From assembly GCF_021495345.1 (NCBI RefSeq), contig NZ_CP099397.1:2356001-2420000 (forward strand): 64,000 bases of DNA. Direction: 5' to 3'. Below the pieces are notes generated by a model. That model had not been told where the DNA came from and did no database searches. It saw only the letters and a list, made by a program, of their open reading frames with translations. Shown piece after piece: positions 17,120-25,670 of this stretch. The stretch's first letter is position 1. Each line of letters begins with the position of its first letter. The translations under genes and the position numbers were made by a program. Source of the stretch: Pseudomonas hydrolytica (GTDB lineage: Bacteria; Pseudomonadota; Gammaproteobacteria; Pseudomonadales; Pseudomonadaceae).

Positions 17120-18485
17120 GGGGGCTGTGAAAGGTTTCGATGTGTTGGCGAAACGCCGCACCGGGGTGATCGGCCGGCAGGCGCGGGCCCTGGCCGAACA
17201 GCTTGTGGCGCAGGGCGCCGTCTGCGTAGGCGGTCTTGTAGCGGCCGCGGCGTTGCAGCTCGGGCACGACCAGGTCGATGAAATCGGTGTAGCTTTCCGG
17301 GGTGACGATGCGCGTCAGGTTGAAGCCGTCCAGGCCGGTGGCGTCGATCCAGGCGATCAGTTGTTCGGCCACTTGCTCGGGTGAGCCGACCACCAGCGGG
17401 TAGCGACCGCCAAGGGCGTGCTGCTCGAGCAGACGCCGCTTGGTCCAGCCGCTGAAAGTCTTGACCACCGACTCGATGGCGTTGGTCTTGCGCGGCTGGA
17501 TCGGCTCGTCCAGGCCGAAGGCGTCCAGGTCGATGCCGGTGGAGCTGGAGAAATGCGCGATACCGGCTTCCGGGCTGGCATGGCGCAGATACTCGGCGTG
17601 CTTGTCGCGGGCCTCGGCCTCGCTCGGCGCGACGATCACGGCGATGCCCATGAACACCTTGATCGCCTCGGCCGTGCGGCCGGCCGCCACGGCGCTGGCG
17701 CGTACCTTGTCGACCTGAGTGCGCACCGCCGCGTGGTCGTTGCCACCGATGAACACGCACTCGGCATGCTCGCCGGCAAAACGCAGGCCGCGTGGCGACG
17801 AGCCGGCCTGGAACAACAGCGGCGTGCGCTGCGGCGACGGCTGGCTGAGGTGATAGCCCTCGACCTGATAGAACTCGCCCTGGTGACGCACCTTGTGCAC
17901 CTTGCCCGGCTGGGCGTAGACGCGCTGCTCGCGGTCGGCCAGCACGGCATCGTCCTGCCAGCTGCCTTCGAGCAGTTTGTAGAGCACCTGCAGGTACTCG
18001 TCGGCCTGGTCATAGCGGCGGTCATGCTCGACCTGCTGCGGGCGGCCCATGGCCTTGGCCGCGCTGTCCAGATAGCCGGTGACGATATTCCAGCCCACGC
18101 GCCCTTGAGTGAGGTGATCAAGGGTCGAAAGGCGCCGGGCGAAGGTGTAGGGCGCCTCGTAGCTGAGGTTGGCGGTCACGCCGAAACCCAGATGGCGGGT
18201 CACGCCGGCCATGGCCGAAACCAGCAGCAACGGGTCGTTGACCGGCAACTGGATGGCCTCCTGCAGCGGCAGGTCGATGCCGTTCTGGTAGACGTCGTAG
18301 ACGCCGAGGATATCGGCGATGAACAGCCCGTCGAACAGCCCGCGCTCGAGCAACTGCGCCAGTTCCGTCCAGTAGCTCAACTGGTTGAAATCCGTCGAGC
18401 GGTCGCGCGGGTGCGTCCACAGCCCGTGATGGATATGTCCGATGCAGTTCATGTTGAAGGCGTTGAGGAGGATTTCCCTGGCCAT
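17082..18485 (-). CDS. NtaA/SnaA/DszA-family flavin-dependent monooxygenase
   Basis: 467 residues of the luciferase-like subfamily that includes nitrilotriacetate and dibenzothiophene sulfone monooxygenases: LNAFNMNCIGHIHHGLWTHP at the N-terminus, GLFDGLFIADILGVYD, and GWNIVTGYLDSAAKAMGR carrying the FMN-contact region. With reduced FMN from a separate reductase it would cleave C-S or C-N bonds. The position after two SfnB-like genes and before metQNI makes release of sulfur from organic compounds the likely job. Start and the preceding stop overlap as TGATG. The last ten residues (SQLAGDQSHR) come from the REP sequence, so the natural end may have been altered. Confidence 0.88.
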   Translation of the reverse strand: MAREILLNAFNMNCIGHIHHGLWTHPRDRSTDFNQLSYWTELAQLLERGLFDGLFIADILGVYDVYQNGIDLPLQEAIQLPVNDPLLLVSAMAGVTRHLGFGVTANLSYEAPYTFARRLSTLDHLTQGRVGWNIVTGYLDSAAKAMGRPQQVEHDRRYDQADEYLQVLYKLLEGSWQDDAVLADREQRVYAQPGKVHKVRHQGEFYQVEGYHLSQPSPQRTPLLFQAGSSPRGLRFAGEHAECVFIGGNDHAAVRTQVDKVRASAVAAGRTAEAIKVFMGIAVIVAPSEAEARDKHAEYLRHASPEAGIAHFSSSTGIDLDAFGLDEPIQPRKTNAIESVVKTFSGWTKRRLLEQHALGGRYPLVVGSPEQVAEQLIAWIDATGLDGFNLTRIVTPESYTDFIDLVVPELQRRGRYKTAYADGALRHKLFGQGPRLPADHPGAAFRQHIETFHSPRRSQLAGDQSHR

Positions 18486-19684
18486 CAGATGGTCCCCCGG
18501 CGTGGCGGCAGGCGCTCGTTGAGCGCGTAGTCGCCGATGGCGTGGTACTTCCAGCGCACCGGGTCGTGCAGCGTGTGGGTGCGTGCGTTGCGCCAGTGCC
18601 GGTCGAGGCCGTATTCGGCCAGGGTGGCGCGGCTGCCGGACAGCTCCAGCAGCTTGCTGGCAATCAGCAGCGAGACCTCGGTGCTGATGGCGCGGGCTTC
18701 GGCCACGGCGATCGAGGCGGCGGCCACGCTCTGTTCGTCCGGCGCGGCCTGGGCACGGTCGACGAACTCGCCAGCGCGCTCCAACAGGGCTTCGGCTGCA
18801 TGCAGGCGGATCACCAGACGGCCGATTTCCTGCTGGGTCAGCGGGTCATCGCTGGCCTTGTCGATGCCGGCGTCGATCCAGGGGCGCGACTTGTGGCGGA
18901 CGAACTGCAACAGATCTTCGTAGGCGGCGCGGGCGATGCCGGTGTCGATGGTCGCATGCAGCAGCTGGGCGAAGGGGCCGACGGTGGTCGGGCGGTCGAA
19001 GGCGCTCTGGAACGGCACCACGTCCTCGGCGGCCACCGGCACGTTGTCCAGCAGCACCGAGCCGCTGCCGGTGGTGCGCTGGCCGAAGCCGCTCCAGTCG
19101 TCGATCACCTGCAGGCCGGGCGCCTGGCGCGGGATGAAGGCCAGTTGGCCATTGCCGTGCTCGTCCACCGCCAGGGTGGGAATGCGCTGCGCATACAGCG
19201 CGCCGGTGGCGTAGAACTTGCGCCCGTTGACGCGGTAGTGCTCGCCATCGCGGCTCAGCCGGGTGTTGCGATCCAGCGCGGTTTTGGTGCCGAGTTCGGC
19301 CAGGGCGTTGCCGAAGCGCTTACCGGCCAGAACTTCGCCGTAGAGGCGACGTTGCTGCGCTTCGCTGCCGTTGATGCGCAGCACTTCCAGGGCATAGAAG
19401 TGGTTCTGCGGAATCTGCCCGAGCGAGGCATCGGCCTGGGCAATGCGGGCGATGACCTTGGCCAGGGTGACGCTGGAAACGCCCGCGCCGCCAAAGGCCT
19501 TGGGCACGCTGATGGCCCAGAGGCCGGAGTGGCTGAACAGTTCCAGTTCAGCGTGCGGCACGCGCCGTTCGCGGTCGCGTTCGGCACTGCCGGGGGCCAG
19601 CACCTCGGCCAGGGACTGGGCTACATCGAGGGCTTCGGCGTCGCTGCGAATCAGCGCCACCGTGGAAGTCAAAGGTGCGTTCAT
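18485..19684 (-). CDS. SfnB-type acyl-CoA-dehydrogenase-like flavoprotein (second copy)
   Basis: 399 residues with the acyl-CoA dehydrogenase fold: N-terminal helices, FGGAGVSSVTLAKVIARIAQAD, the middle beta domain (RDGEHYRVNGRKFYATGALYA) and C-terminal helices ending LDRHWRNARTHTLHDPVRWK. This ending and the length fit the SfnB/DszC group, which work as FMNH2-dependent oxygenases on sulfur compounds rather than as fatty-acid dehydrogenases. It is a tandem paralogue of the gene upstream (gap of 3 bases), with near-identical C-terminal DNA. It overlaps the monooxygenase gene by TGATG, so it is tightly coupled. Confidence 0.85.
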   Translation of the reverse strand: MNAPLTSTVALIRSDAEALDVAQSLAEVLAPGSAERDRERRVPHAELELFSHSGLWAISVPKAFGGAGVSSVTLAKVIARIAQADASLGQIPQNHFYALEVLRINGSEAQQRRLYGEVLAGKRFGNALAELGTKTALDRNTRLSRDGEHYRVNGRKFYATGALYAQRIPTLAVDEHGNGQLAFIPRQAPGLQVIDDWSGFGQRTTGSGSVLLDNVPVAAEDVVPFQSAFDRPTTVGPFAQLLHATIDTGIARAAYEDLLQFVRHKSRPWIDAGIDKASDDPLTQQEIGRLVIRLHAAEALLERAGEFVDRAQAAPDEQSVAAASIAVAEARAISTEVSLLIASKLLELSGSRATLAEYGLDRHWRNARTHTLHDPVRWKYHAIGDYALNERLPPRRGTI

Positions 19685-19687
19685 GGC

Positions 19688-20926
19688 TCAGATCCAGGAA
19701 TGGCGGGCGGGGTGACGTTGGTTGAGGTGCCAGGCGCCGACGGCGTGGTACTTCCAGCGCACCGGGTCGTGCAGGGTGTGGGTGCGCGCGTTGCGCCAGT
19801 GGCGGTCGAGGCCGAACTCGGCCAGGGTGGCGCGGCTGCCGGCCAGTTCCAGCAGCTTCTCGCTGGCGGTCAGGGAGATTTCGGTGGTCAGCGCCTTGGC
19901 TTCGGCCACCGCGATGGAGGCGCGGGCGGCAGCATCGGCATCGATGGCGCTTGCTGCGACCTCATCGAGCACGCGAGCGGCCTTGTGTAGCAGCGCTTCG
20001 GCAGCGTGCAGTTCGATCTGCAGGCGGCCGACATCGGCGATCACGTAGGGATCATCGCCGGCACGCTCGACCTTGGCATCGATCCAGGGGCGAGCCTTGT
20101 GCCGCACGAAATTCAGGGTGTCGCGCAGTGCGCCGTCGGCGATGCCCAGATCGATGGCGGCCTGGATCAACTGGGAGAAGGCGCCCTGGATGCTCGGCTT
20201 GTCGGCCAGCGGCCAGAGCGGGATCAGGTTGTTCTCGTCCACCTCCACGTCATTCAGCAACACGGTGCCGCTGGCGGTGGTGCGCTGGCCGAAGCCGGAC
20301 CAGTCGTTGACGATACGCAGCCCGGCACGCCCGCGCTGGATAAAGGCCAGCCACGGTCGGCCCTGATCGTCCAGCGCCTTGCTGGCGATCCAGTGGGCGA
20401 AGAGGGCACCGGTGGAATAGAACTTCTCGCCGCTGAACAGCCAGCGGCCGCCGCGCTGCACCAGGCGTGCCTGGATGTCCAGGGTGTGCTTGCTGCCCCG
20501 TTCGGGGCCGCCGTTGCCGATGCGCCAGCCGGCCAGCACGCTGGCGAACAGGCGCTGCTGTTGTTCCTGGCTGGCGGCCGCCTGCAGGACGCCGAGCAGG
20601 CCGAACTGGTTCTGCGGTATCTGCCCCAGGGCCGGGTCGACCGCGGAGATGATGCGAAACACCTCGGCGATGGTCACATGGGACAGCTGCGGGCCACCGA
20701 AGGCGCGCGGCACGGCGATGCTGCCGAGGCCGCTGGCGGTGAAGCGTTCCACCAGTTCCCAGGGCAGGCGGCGCTCGCGGTCGCGCTGGATGACTTCCAG
20801 CTGCGCCGCTTCTGCCAGGGCATGTGCAGCCTGCAGGGCTTCGGCGTCAGTGCTGAGAATGGCGGCGGGGAACAGCGAAGGGGCGACGTCCTGGTCGCTG
20901 TCCTCAAGGGTAATCGGACTGGTCAT
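19688..20926 (-). CDS. SfnB-type acyl-CoA-dehydrogenase-like flavoprotein (first copy)
   Basis: 412 residues from the ATG at 20926 (MTSPITLEDSDQ). Same architecture as its neighbour: VPRAFGGPQLSHVTIAEVFR, RGGRWLFSGEKFYSTGALFA and the family ending RHWRNARTHTLHDPVRWK. The group includes SfnB, involved in dimethyl sulfone use, and DszC; FMNH2-dependent S- or C-oxygenation is the likely reaction, substrate unknown. It is the first gene of a minus-strand operon running through the second copy, the monooxygenase and metQNI. Expression under sulfate starvation is expected from the family, not shown here. Confidence 0.85.
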   Translation of the reverse strand: MTSPITLEDSDQDVAPSLFPAAILSTDAEALQAAHALAEAAQLEVIQRDRERRLPWELVERFTASGLGSIAVPRAFGGPQLSHVTIAEVFRIISAVDPALGQIPQNQFGLLGVLQAAASQEQQQRLFASVLAGWRIGNGGPERGSKHTLDIQARLVQRGGRWLFSGEKFYSTGALFAHWIASKALDDQGRPWLAFIQRGRAGLRIVNDWSGFGQRTTASGTVLLNDVEVDENNLIPLWPLADKPSIQGAFSQLIQAAIDLGIADGALRDTLNFVRHKARPWIDAKVERAGDDPYVIADVGRLQIELHAAEALLHKAARVLDEVAASAIDADAAARASIAVAEAKALTTEISLTASEKLLELAGSRATLAEFGLDRHWRNARTHTLHDPVRWKYHAVGAWHLNQRHPARHSWI

Positions 20927-21016
20927 GCAAACCTCATCTTGTGGATGTGCCGCAGCGGCACCGAGATGAGGGCGCAACGGAGCGGCGGGAAAATCGAGGC
21001 TCCGGTGGTCCGGTTT

Positions 21017-21066
21017 TTATACCCTAGAAGATTTAAAAATATCTGTTAAATATGCTTTAGGAATAT
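21017..21066 (-). promoter_or_regulatory. A/T-rich candidate promoter of the sulfur operon
   Basis: A sharply A/T-rich 50 bases in otherwise GC-rich DNA, about 90 bases upstream of the first SfnB-like gene. It holds a loose dyad CCTAAAGCATATTT ... AAATCTTCTAGG (minus strand) and a TATAAA-like box. It probably holds the operon promoter and activator site; no factor can be named. Confidence 0.4.
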
Positions 21067-21168
21067 GCATGTGCCTGGAAGTTGGATCGACCCTTTCCAG
21101 GCACGCTGCAAGCCGGTCCGTCCCGGTCTTATCGCTGCTTGCAATCCGGCCTGCGCCTGTTGCGACGA

Positions 21169-22152
21169 TTACCGCGACTCGTTGCGCAAGTGCAGCAGGC
21201 CCCAGCCGAGCAACAGGACCACCGCCGTTGCGGTCATCAGCCTGGGCATCTGACTGTCGCCGGCCGGTTCGCGCCAGCCGCCGTCGATGCGTCTTTCCCC
21301 AGACGGCGGATGGAAGAGGTTGCCGCTGGAAGGTCGGGCGCGCTGTCCCCGCTTCAGGGCTCGTCCGACGATCAGGCCGGAAAGCTGGGTGAAGCCAGGC
21401 ACCAGGAAATGGGCGAGCCGCAGCAGGGTGGCCGTGCTGCCCACCGTTTTGCTGGCTCTGGGCTTGAGCACGACTTCGATCATGGCTTCGGCGACCAGGC
21501 GCGGATCGTAGCGCGGCGGTGGCGGGGTCAGTGCCCGGCCGGTGAAGTTGCCGCCATCGCGAAAGCCGGGGGTATCCATCACGGCTGGGTAGAGATCGCA
21601 GACGTGAATGTTCGGCCAGGGCGTGAGTTCGCCACGCAGCGCTTCCGTCAATCCGCGCAGGCCGTACTTGGCCGCGGAATAGGCCGCGGCGTAGGGTTGG
21701 GCGACCCAGCTGCCGAGCGACAGGGTGTTGATCAATACGCCCGATTTCTGCGCTTTGAAATACGGCAGCACGACGTAGGCGCCGCGCAGGTAACCGAGCA
21801 GGTCGGTCTGCACGACCTGTTCGTGAGCAGCCAGCGGCGTGTCCTCGAAGCGGCCAACGGCGCCGACGCCGGCGTTGTTCACCCAGACATCGATACGCCC
21901 GGCGCCGAAGTCTGCCGCCTGCTTGGCCAGGTGCTCCATGGCCTGGTTGCGAGTGACGTCCGTGGGCACTGCCAGCGCCTGCGCGCCAAGCTGCTCGCAC
22001 TCCCTGACCACGGCGGCAAGCGCTTGGGCATCGCGAGCGGCGAGCACCAGGCGTGCCCCGTGGCGGGCGAATTCATGGGCGGCGCAACGGCCAATGCCGC
22101 TCGATGCACCGGTGATCACCACGAGCGAGTCGTTCAGTTGAGCTGTAGCCAT
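21169..22152 (-). CDS. SDR-family oxidoreductase with C-terminal membrane anchor
   Basis: 327 residues from the ATG at 22152. A classical short-chain dehydrogenase: cofactor motif TGASSGIG near residues 14-21, NNAG in VWVNNAGVG, active-site Tyr and Lys in YSAAK, and after the 250-residue core a tail ending in a hydrophobic helix (TATAVVLLLGWGLLHL). It would reduce or oxidise an unknown substrate with NAD(P)H at the membrane. A second SDR of the same design lies at 23192-24169, with a KGG protein and a copper-storage protein between them. An in-frame ATG 14 codons upstream is a less likely start. Confidence 0.85.
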   Translation of the reverse strand: MATAQLNDSLVVITGASSGIGRCAAHEFARHGARLVLAARDAQALAAVVRECEQLGAQALAVPTDVTRNQAMEHLAKQAADFGAGRIDVWVNNAGVGAVGRFEDTPLAAHEQVVQTDLLGYLRGAYVVLPYFKAQKSGVLINTLSLGSWVAQPYAAAYSAAKYGLRGLTEALRGELTPWPNIHVCDLYPAVMDTPGFRDGGNFTGRALTPPPPRYDPRLVAEAMIEVVLKPRASKTVGSTATLLRLAHFLVPGFTQLSGLIVGRALKRGQRARPSSGNLFHPPSGERRIDGGWREPAGDSQMPRLMTATAVVLLLGWGLLHLRNESR

Positions 22153-22260
22153 CGGGCCCTCCGCAATCGTTGGTAAAGCGCTGCCTGCCGCCATGGCTTG
22201 CGCTCTATCGGCACGGCTCGCGTTGCGTAGCCCGGCGGCTGATATTCAGGTATGACGAAA

Positions 22261-22288
22261 ATAAAAAGGAGGCCCTGAGCGGGCCTCC
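22261..22288 (-). terminator. Rho-independent terminator of the KGG gene
   Basis: On the minus strand, 8-bp stem GGAGGCCC / GGGCCTCC with a 5-nt loop followed by TTTTTAT, beginning 11 bases after the KGG stop codon. Confidence 0.85.
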
Positions 22289-22298
22289 CTGAGGCTGC

Positions 22299-22475
22299 CT
22301 ATTGACGGCCGCCACCGTGGCTGTTTTGGCCACCCTTGCGTCCCGCCTCGGAGGCTTTTTCCCGGTCATTGGCGAAGTTGCCGCCGCTGGCCTTGCCGCC
22401 TTTCTTGCCGGCCTCGGAGGCCTTCTCACGATCATTTGCAAAGTTGCCTGGGTTGTTGCTGTTGCTATTGGTCAT
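22299..22475 (-). CDS. KGG-repeat stress-induced protein (small)
   Basis: A 58-residue hydrophilic protein with two copies of the repeat NFANDREKASEAGKKGG (second ends AGRKGG), the hallmark of the KGG / stress-induced (GsiB-like, YciG-like) family. The N-terminus MTNSNSNNPG and the Gly/Asn-rich end are typical. Members are induced by osmotic or general stress and desiccation; the molecular role is unknown. A good terminator follows. AATTCCAGATG-type spacing upstream gives a weak ribosome-binding site (GGAGA). It is one of four stress genes clustered between two SDRs. Confidence 0.88.
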   Translation of the reverse strand: MTNSNSNNPGNFANDREKASEAGKKGGKASGGNFANDREKASEAGRKGGQNSHGGGRQ

Positions 22476-22668
22476 CTGGAATCTCCCGATGCGCAGAGGC
22501 GAGATTGCCCCTGTTACTCAATGGAGAAACAAGCCGCGCTGGGCGTTCACACTATTTCTCTGCCGCCGATTGCTGCGGCTGACGAACGGCTGGGCGGACC
22601 CTTGGCAAGCGTATCGGAGCCCGGGCTCACCGCGCCGGCTGGCTTCGCGCACGCCTGGAAAAGCGCCT

Positions 22669-22696
22669 GAACCCGAGCCGATCACGCCGAGTCCAC
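22669..22696 (+). promoter_or_regulatory. Candidate AlgU/RpoE-type promoter of the copper-storage gene
   Basis: GAACCC, 16 bases, GTCCAC, 73 bases before the ATG. This fits the ECF pattern GAAC(C/T)T-N16-GTC. It is a pattern match only. Confidence 0.4.
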
Positions 22697-22768
22697 TGCA
22701 GACATCGCCTCGCGTCAGCGCTCGTGCTACGCGAGAGCTACCGGTCAATTCTTCACTGGAGAACGATC

Positions 22769-23098
22769 ATGCATAACGCTCGTTTCGAATCCTGCATCAA
22801 GGCCTGCCTGGACTGTGCGGTGGCCTGCGACCATTGTTTCGGCGCCTGCCTGGGCGAATCAGAGGTGCAGATGATGGCGCGCTGCATACGCCTGGACCGC
22901 GAATGCTCGGAAATCTGCCGGCTCGCCGCGTCGCTGATGTCCAGCGGCAGTGACTCGGCAGGCGCGCTCTGCAAGGTCTGCGCGTACATCTGCAGGCAGT
23001 GTGGGGAGGAGTGTGGCAAGCACGAGGCCGAGCATTGCCAGCAGTGTGCCAAGGCTTGCATGCACTGCGCCGAACAGTGCAGCCAGATGGCCGCCTGA
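22769..23098 (+). CDS. Four-helix-bundle copper-storage protein (Csp / DUF326 type)
   Basis: 109 residues with 19 Cys, spaced along helices as CxxxC and CxxC (CIKACLDCAVACDHCFGAC; then CKVCAYICRQCGEEC and CQQCAKACMHCAEQC). This is the pattern of the Csp copper-storage proteins, whose four-helix bundle packs Cu(I) in its core. There is no Tat or Sec signal, so it is a cytosolic Csp3-like form. It likely buffers copper or protects it from thiol stress. The start at 22769 has TGGAGAACG upstream. It is divergent from the KGG gene and flanked by the two SDR genes. Confidence 0.9.
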   Translation: MHNARFESCIKACLDCAVACDHCFGACLGESEVQMMARCIRLDRECSEICRLAASLMSSGSDSAGALCKVCAYICRQCGEECGKHEAEHCQQCAKACMHCAEQCSQMAA

Positions 23099-23191
23099 CG
23101 CCTCGCACATGAGCGCTGCGGCCGTCGGTCGCCGCGCTCCGTGGCAATCGCCGGGATCGCTGGTCAGCGACTCGTCAGGCGAGGGTGCCGC

Positions 23192-24169
23192 TCAGATCAG
23201 CAGCAAGGCCAGCAGGACCGCGCAGATGCCCAGCACCGCGACCACCCGGCTGGCGCTCAATGTCCAGGCGTGCTTTCGCGCGTTGCGGGTAAAGCGCCCA
23301 CGTACCTCGTGCAGACCGTTCACGGGTTCGAACAGGTTTCCGGCTTCGGGCTCTGCCTGGGTATCGTCCACCATCTGCCCGGACCACGCGGCACGTGCCA
23401 TGAGCCGATCGAGCAGGCCCGGAAACAGCAGGGTGCCGATGATCGCCTTGAAGGTGGGCGTGCCGACCCAGAGCTCTCTCGGCGGCGCGCTGGCGACGCT
23501 GAGAATCGCCCGTGCGGCGACCTCAGGGTCATGTATCGGAGGCACGGGCTGCACCCGCTTGCCCAGCTTGTTGCGGGCCCAGTCGAATTGCGGCGTGTTG
23601 ATCGCTGGTAGCTGAACCATGCAGAGCTTGATGCTGCTGCCCTGGTGGATCAGTTCGCAGCGCAGCGAGTCGGTAAAGCCCCGTATCGCAAACTTCGCCC
23701 CGCAGTAGGCTGATTGCAGGGGAATCGCGCGGTAGGCGAGCGCCGAGCCGACCTGGATGATCACGCCGCGATTGCGTGGCCGCATCAGCGCGAGCGCCGC
23801 CAGCGTGCCATGCACCGTGCCCAGATAGGTCACCTCCGTGACTCGCCTGATTTCGTCCGGCATCAGCTGCTCCACCGCAGCGAACACCGTCACCATCGCC
23901 GAATTGATCCAGACATCGACGGGGCCGAGTTCGGCTTCGAAACGTTGCCCGGCCAGGGTGAGCGCCTGCGCATCGGCCACATCCACACTGACCGCCAGGG
24001 TGGGCACGCCATAGGCCTGCAGCTCCTCTTCGGTCAGCGCCAGGCCCTCGTCGCTACGGGCGAGCAGACCGATGGCATAACCGGCGGCGGCGAAAGCATG
24101 GGCAGTGGCGCGCCCCACGCCTGCGCTGGCGCCGCAGATCACCACGACGCGATGGTCGACTTTGTTCAT
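23192..24169 (-). CDS. SDR-family oxidoreductase with C-terminal membrane anchor (second)
   Basis: 325 residues from the ATG at 24169. Cofactor motif CGASAGVG near residue 12, WINSAM in place of the usual NNAG, active-site YCGAK, and a C-terminal hydrophobic helix (VVAVLGICAVLLALLLI). It is a paralogue of the SDR at 21169-22152 with the same layout: soluble SDR domain, linker with GNLFEP or GNLFHP, then membrane anchor. Substrate unknown. A possible ECF promoter (24197-24223) lies just upstream. The altered NNAG motif could change stability of the catalytic site. Confidence 0.83.
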   Translation of the reverse strand: MNKVDHRVVVICGASAGVGRATAHAFAAAGYAIGLLARSDEGLALTEEELQAYGVPTLAVSVDVADAQALTLAGQRFEAELGPVDVWINSAMVTVFAAVEQLMPDEIRRVTEVTYLGTVHGTLAALALMRPRNRGVIIQVGSALAYRAIPLQSAYCGAKFAIRGFTDSLRCELIHQGSSIKLCMVQLPAINTPQFDWARNKLGKRVQPVPPIHDPEVAARAILSVASAPPRELWVGTPTFKAIIGTLLFPGLLDRLMARAAWSGQMVDDTQAEPEAGNLFEPVNGLHEVRGRFTRNARKHAWTLSASRVVAVLGICAVLLALLLI

Positions 24170-24196
24170 TCGCTTAGCCTCGCAAATACTCGAGAA

Positions 24197-24223
24197 GTAG
24201 AGGCGTTCGGCGAGCCGGGGTTC
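24197..24223 (-). promoter_or_regulatory. Candidate ECF-sigma promoter of the second SDR gene
   Basis: On the minus strand GAACCC, 16 bases, TCTAC, about 30 bases before the ATG. It resembles GAACTT-N16-TCTGA used by AlgU. Pattern match only. Confidence 0.35.
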
Positions 24224-24435
24224 AACCCCAAGTACCCGGGCAGTGGACCCGATGTCCAGGCGCGGCCACTGCGTGAGCCGAACGACGATGCAACTCATCG
24301 CTCCAGGCGGGCCTCCAAGGCTGAGACAGGGCACTCGGCCAGCCGGCCAGGTACGCCCGGGCTTTGCTGCGAAACATCCGCGGAGCAGGGCGGCGCCACG
24401 CTGCCGTGCCGCGTGCGCCGAAAAGGGAGGCATCC

Positions 24436-25668
24436 ATGCAACAGCTCTACCTGGGGCTCATGGCCGCGACGGCCATCGTTCTGCTGCTGGGGCTGCTGTC
24501 GCGCCCGCTGAAGCGCTATGGCCTGGCAGCTCCCTTTCTTGCCCTGCTGGGTGGGGTACTGCTTGGTCCGCAAATGCTCGGCCTGTTGCAACCGGATGGT
24601 TGGGGCCGCACGCAGCTGCTGCTGGAGAAGGCGGCCCAATTGAGTTTGGCGATAGGTCTGATGAGCGTGGCGCTGCGCCTGCCGGCCGGCTACATACCGC
24701 AGCACTGGCGCTCGCTGGCGGTGCTGGTGGGCCTGGCTCTGCCGTTGATGTGCCTAAGCGCAGCGCTGCCGCTGTACTGGCTGTTCGATCTTTCGCCGCT
24801 GCTGGCACTGCTGATCGGCGCCGTGGTCTGTCCCACCGACCCCATCGTGGCCACCTCGGTGGTGACGGGCGAGATCGCCGAGCGCGATCTGGATGAACCT
24901 CTTCGTCATCTGATCTCTGCCGAGTCGGGGCTGAACGACGGGCTGGCCTTGCCGCTGGTGATGCTGCCGCTGCTGTTGCTTGGCCTTTCGCCGCTCGAGG
25001 CTGGCCGGCAGTGGCTGGTGACGGTGGTGCTGTGGGAGATCGGCGGTGCCGTACTGTTCGGCCTGCTGCTCGGTTTGCTCGCCGGCCGGCTGCTGCGCCT
25101 GGCCGAACGCATGCGCTTCATCGAACAGCCCTCGTTCATGAGCTACACGGTGGCGTTGTCGCTGCTGGCACTGGCCGGAGCTGAGTTGCTGCATACCGAC
25201 GGGGTTCTCGCGGTGTTCGTCGCCGGACTGGCCTTCGACCAGATGGTCGGCGGCAAGGAGCGCGCGGAGGAGGAGCGGGTGCAGGCGGCGATGGACCAGT
25301 TCTTCACCCTGCCGATCTTCATGCTGCTCGGCGTCGTGCTGCCCTGGGCCGAATGGCTGGCCCTGGGCTGGCCGGCCGTGGCGCTGGTGCTGGCCGTATT
25401 GCTGCTGCGCCGGCTGCCGGCCCTGTTGGTGCTGCGGCCGCTGCTACCGGCGCTGCAGCGGCGGCGCGACCTGCTGTTCGCCGGCTGGTTCGGCCCCATC
25501 GGCATCGCCGCGCTGCTGTACGCCTCGCTGGCCAGCGAACGCAGCGGCGAGCCGCTGGTCTGGCAACTCGGCAGCCTGCTGATCTGCGCCTCGGTGGTGG
25601 CTCACGGCCTGACCGCGACGCCCTTTACCCGCCTGTATGGATACTGCCGACGCGCCAGCCGCGAGTAG
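24436..25668 (+). CDS. CPA1-family cation:proton antiporter
   Basis: 410 residues, nearly all hydrophobic, about twelve membrane segments. The motif CPTDPIVATSVVTG near residue 137 and the nearby SAESGLNDGLALPLV are hallmarks of CPA1/NhaP-type Na+(K+)/H+ antiporters, the Asp residues forming the ion site. It lacks the soluble C-terminal domain of NhaP2. It would exchange monovalent cations for protons across the inner membrane, fitting an osmotic or pH stress cassette. The start at 24436 has AGGGAGGC upstream. Its end is 2 bases from the convergent pyruvate-oxidase-like gene. Confidence 0.87.
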   Translation: MQQLYLGLMAATAIVLLLGLLSRPLKRYGLAAPFLALLGGVLLGPQMLGLLQPDGWGRTQLLLEKAAQLSLAIGLMSVALRLPAGYIPQHWRSLAVLVGLALPLMCLSAALPLYWLFDLSPLLALLIGAVVCPTDPIVATSVVTGEIAERDLDEPLRHLISAESGLNDGLALPLVMLPLLLLGLSPLEAGRQWLVTVVLWEIGGAVLFGLLLGLLAGRLLRLAERMRFIEQPSFMSYTVALSLLALAGAELLHTDGVLAVFVAGLAFDQMVGGKERAEEERVQAAMDQFFTLPIFMLLGVVLPWAEWLALGWPAVALVLAVLLLRRLPALLVLRPLLPALQRRRDLLFAGWFGPIGIAALLYASLASERSGEPLVWQLGSLLICASVVAHGLTATPFTRLYGYCRRASRE

Positions 25669-25670
25669 GG

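Noticed and set aside
22551..22590. GAGAAATAGTGT before the KGG gene as a third copy of the GAACTT-N16-TAGGAAATA motif
   Set aside because: Only the second element partly matches and no GAACTT lies at the right spacing.
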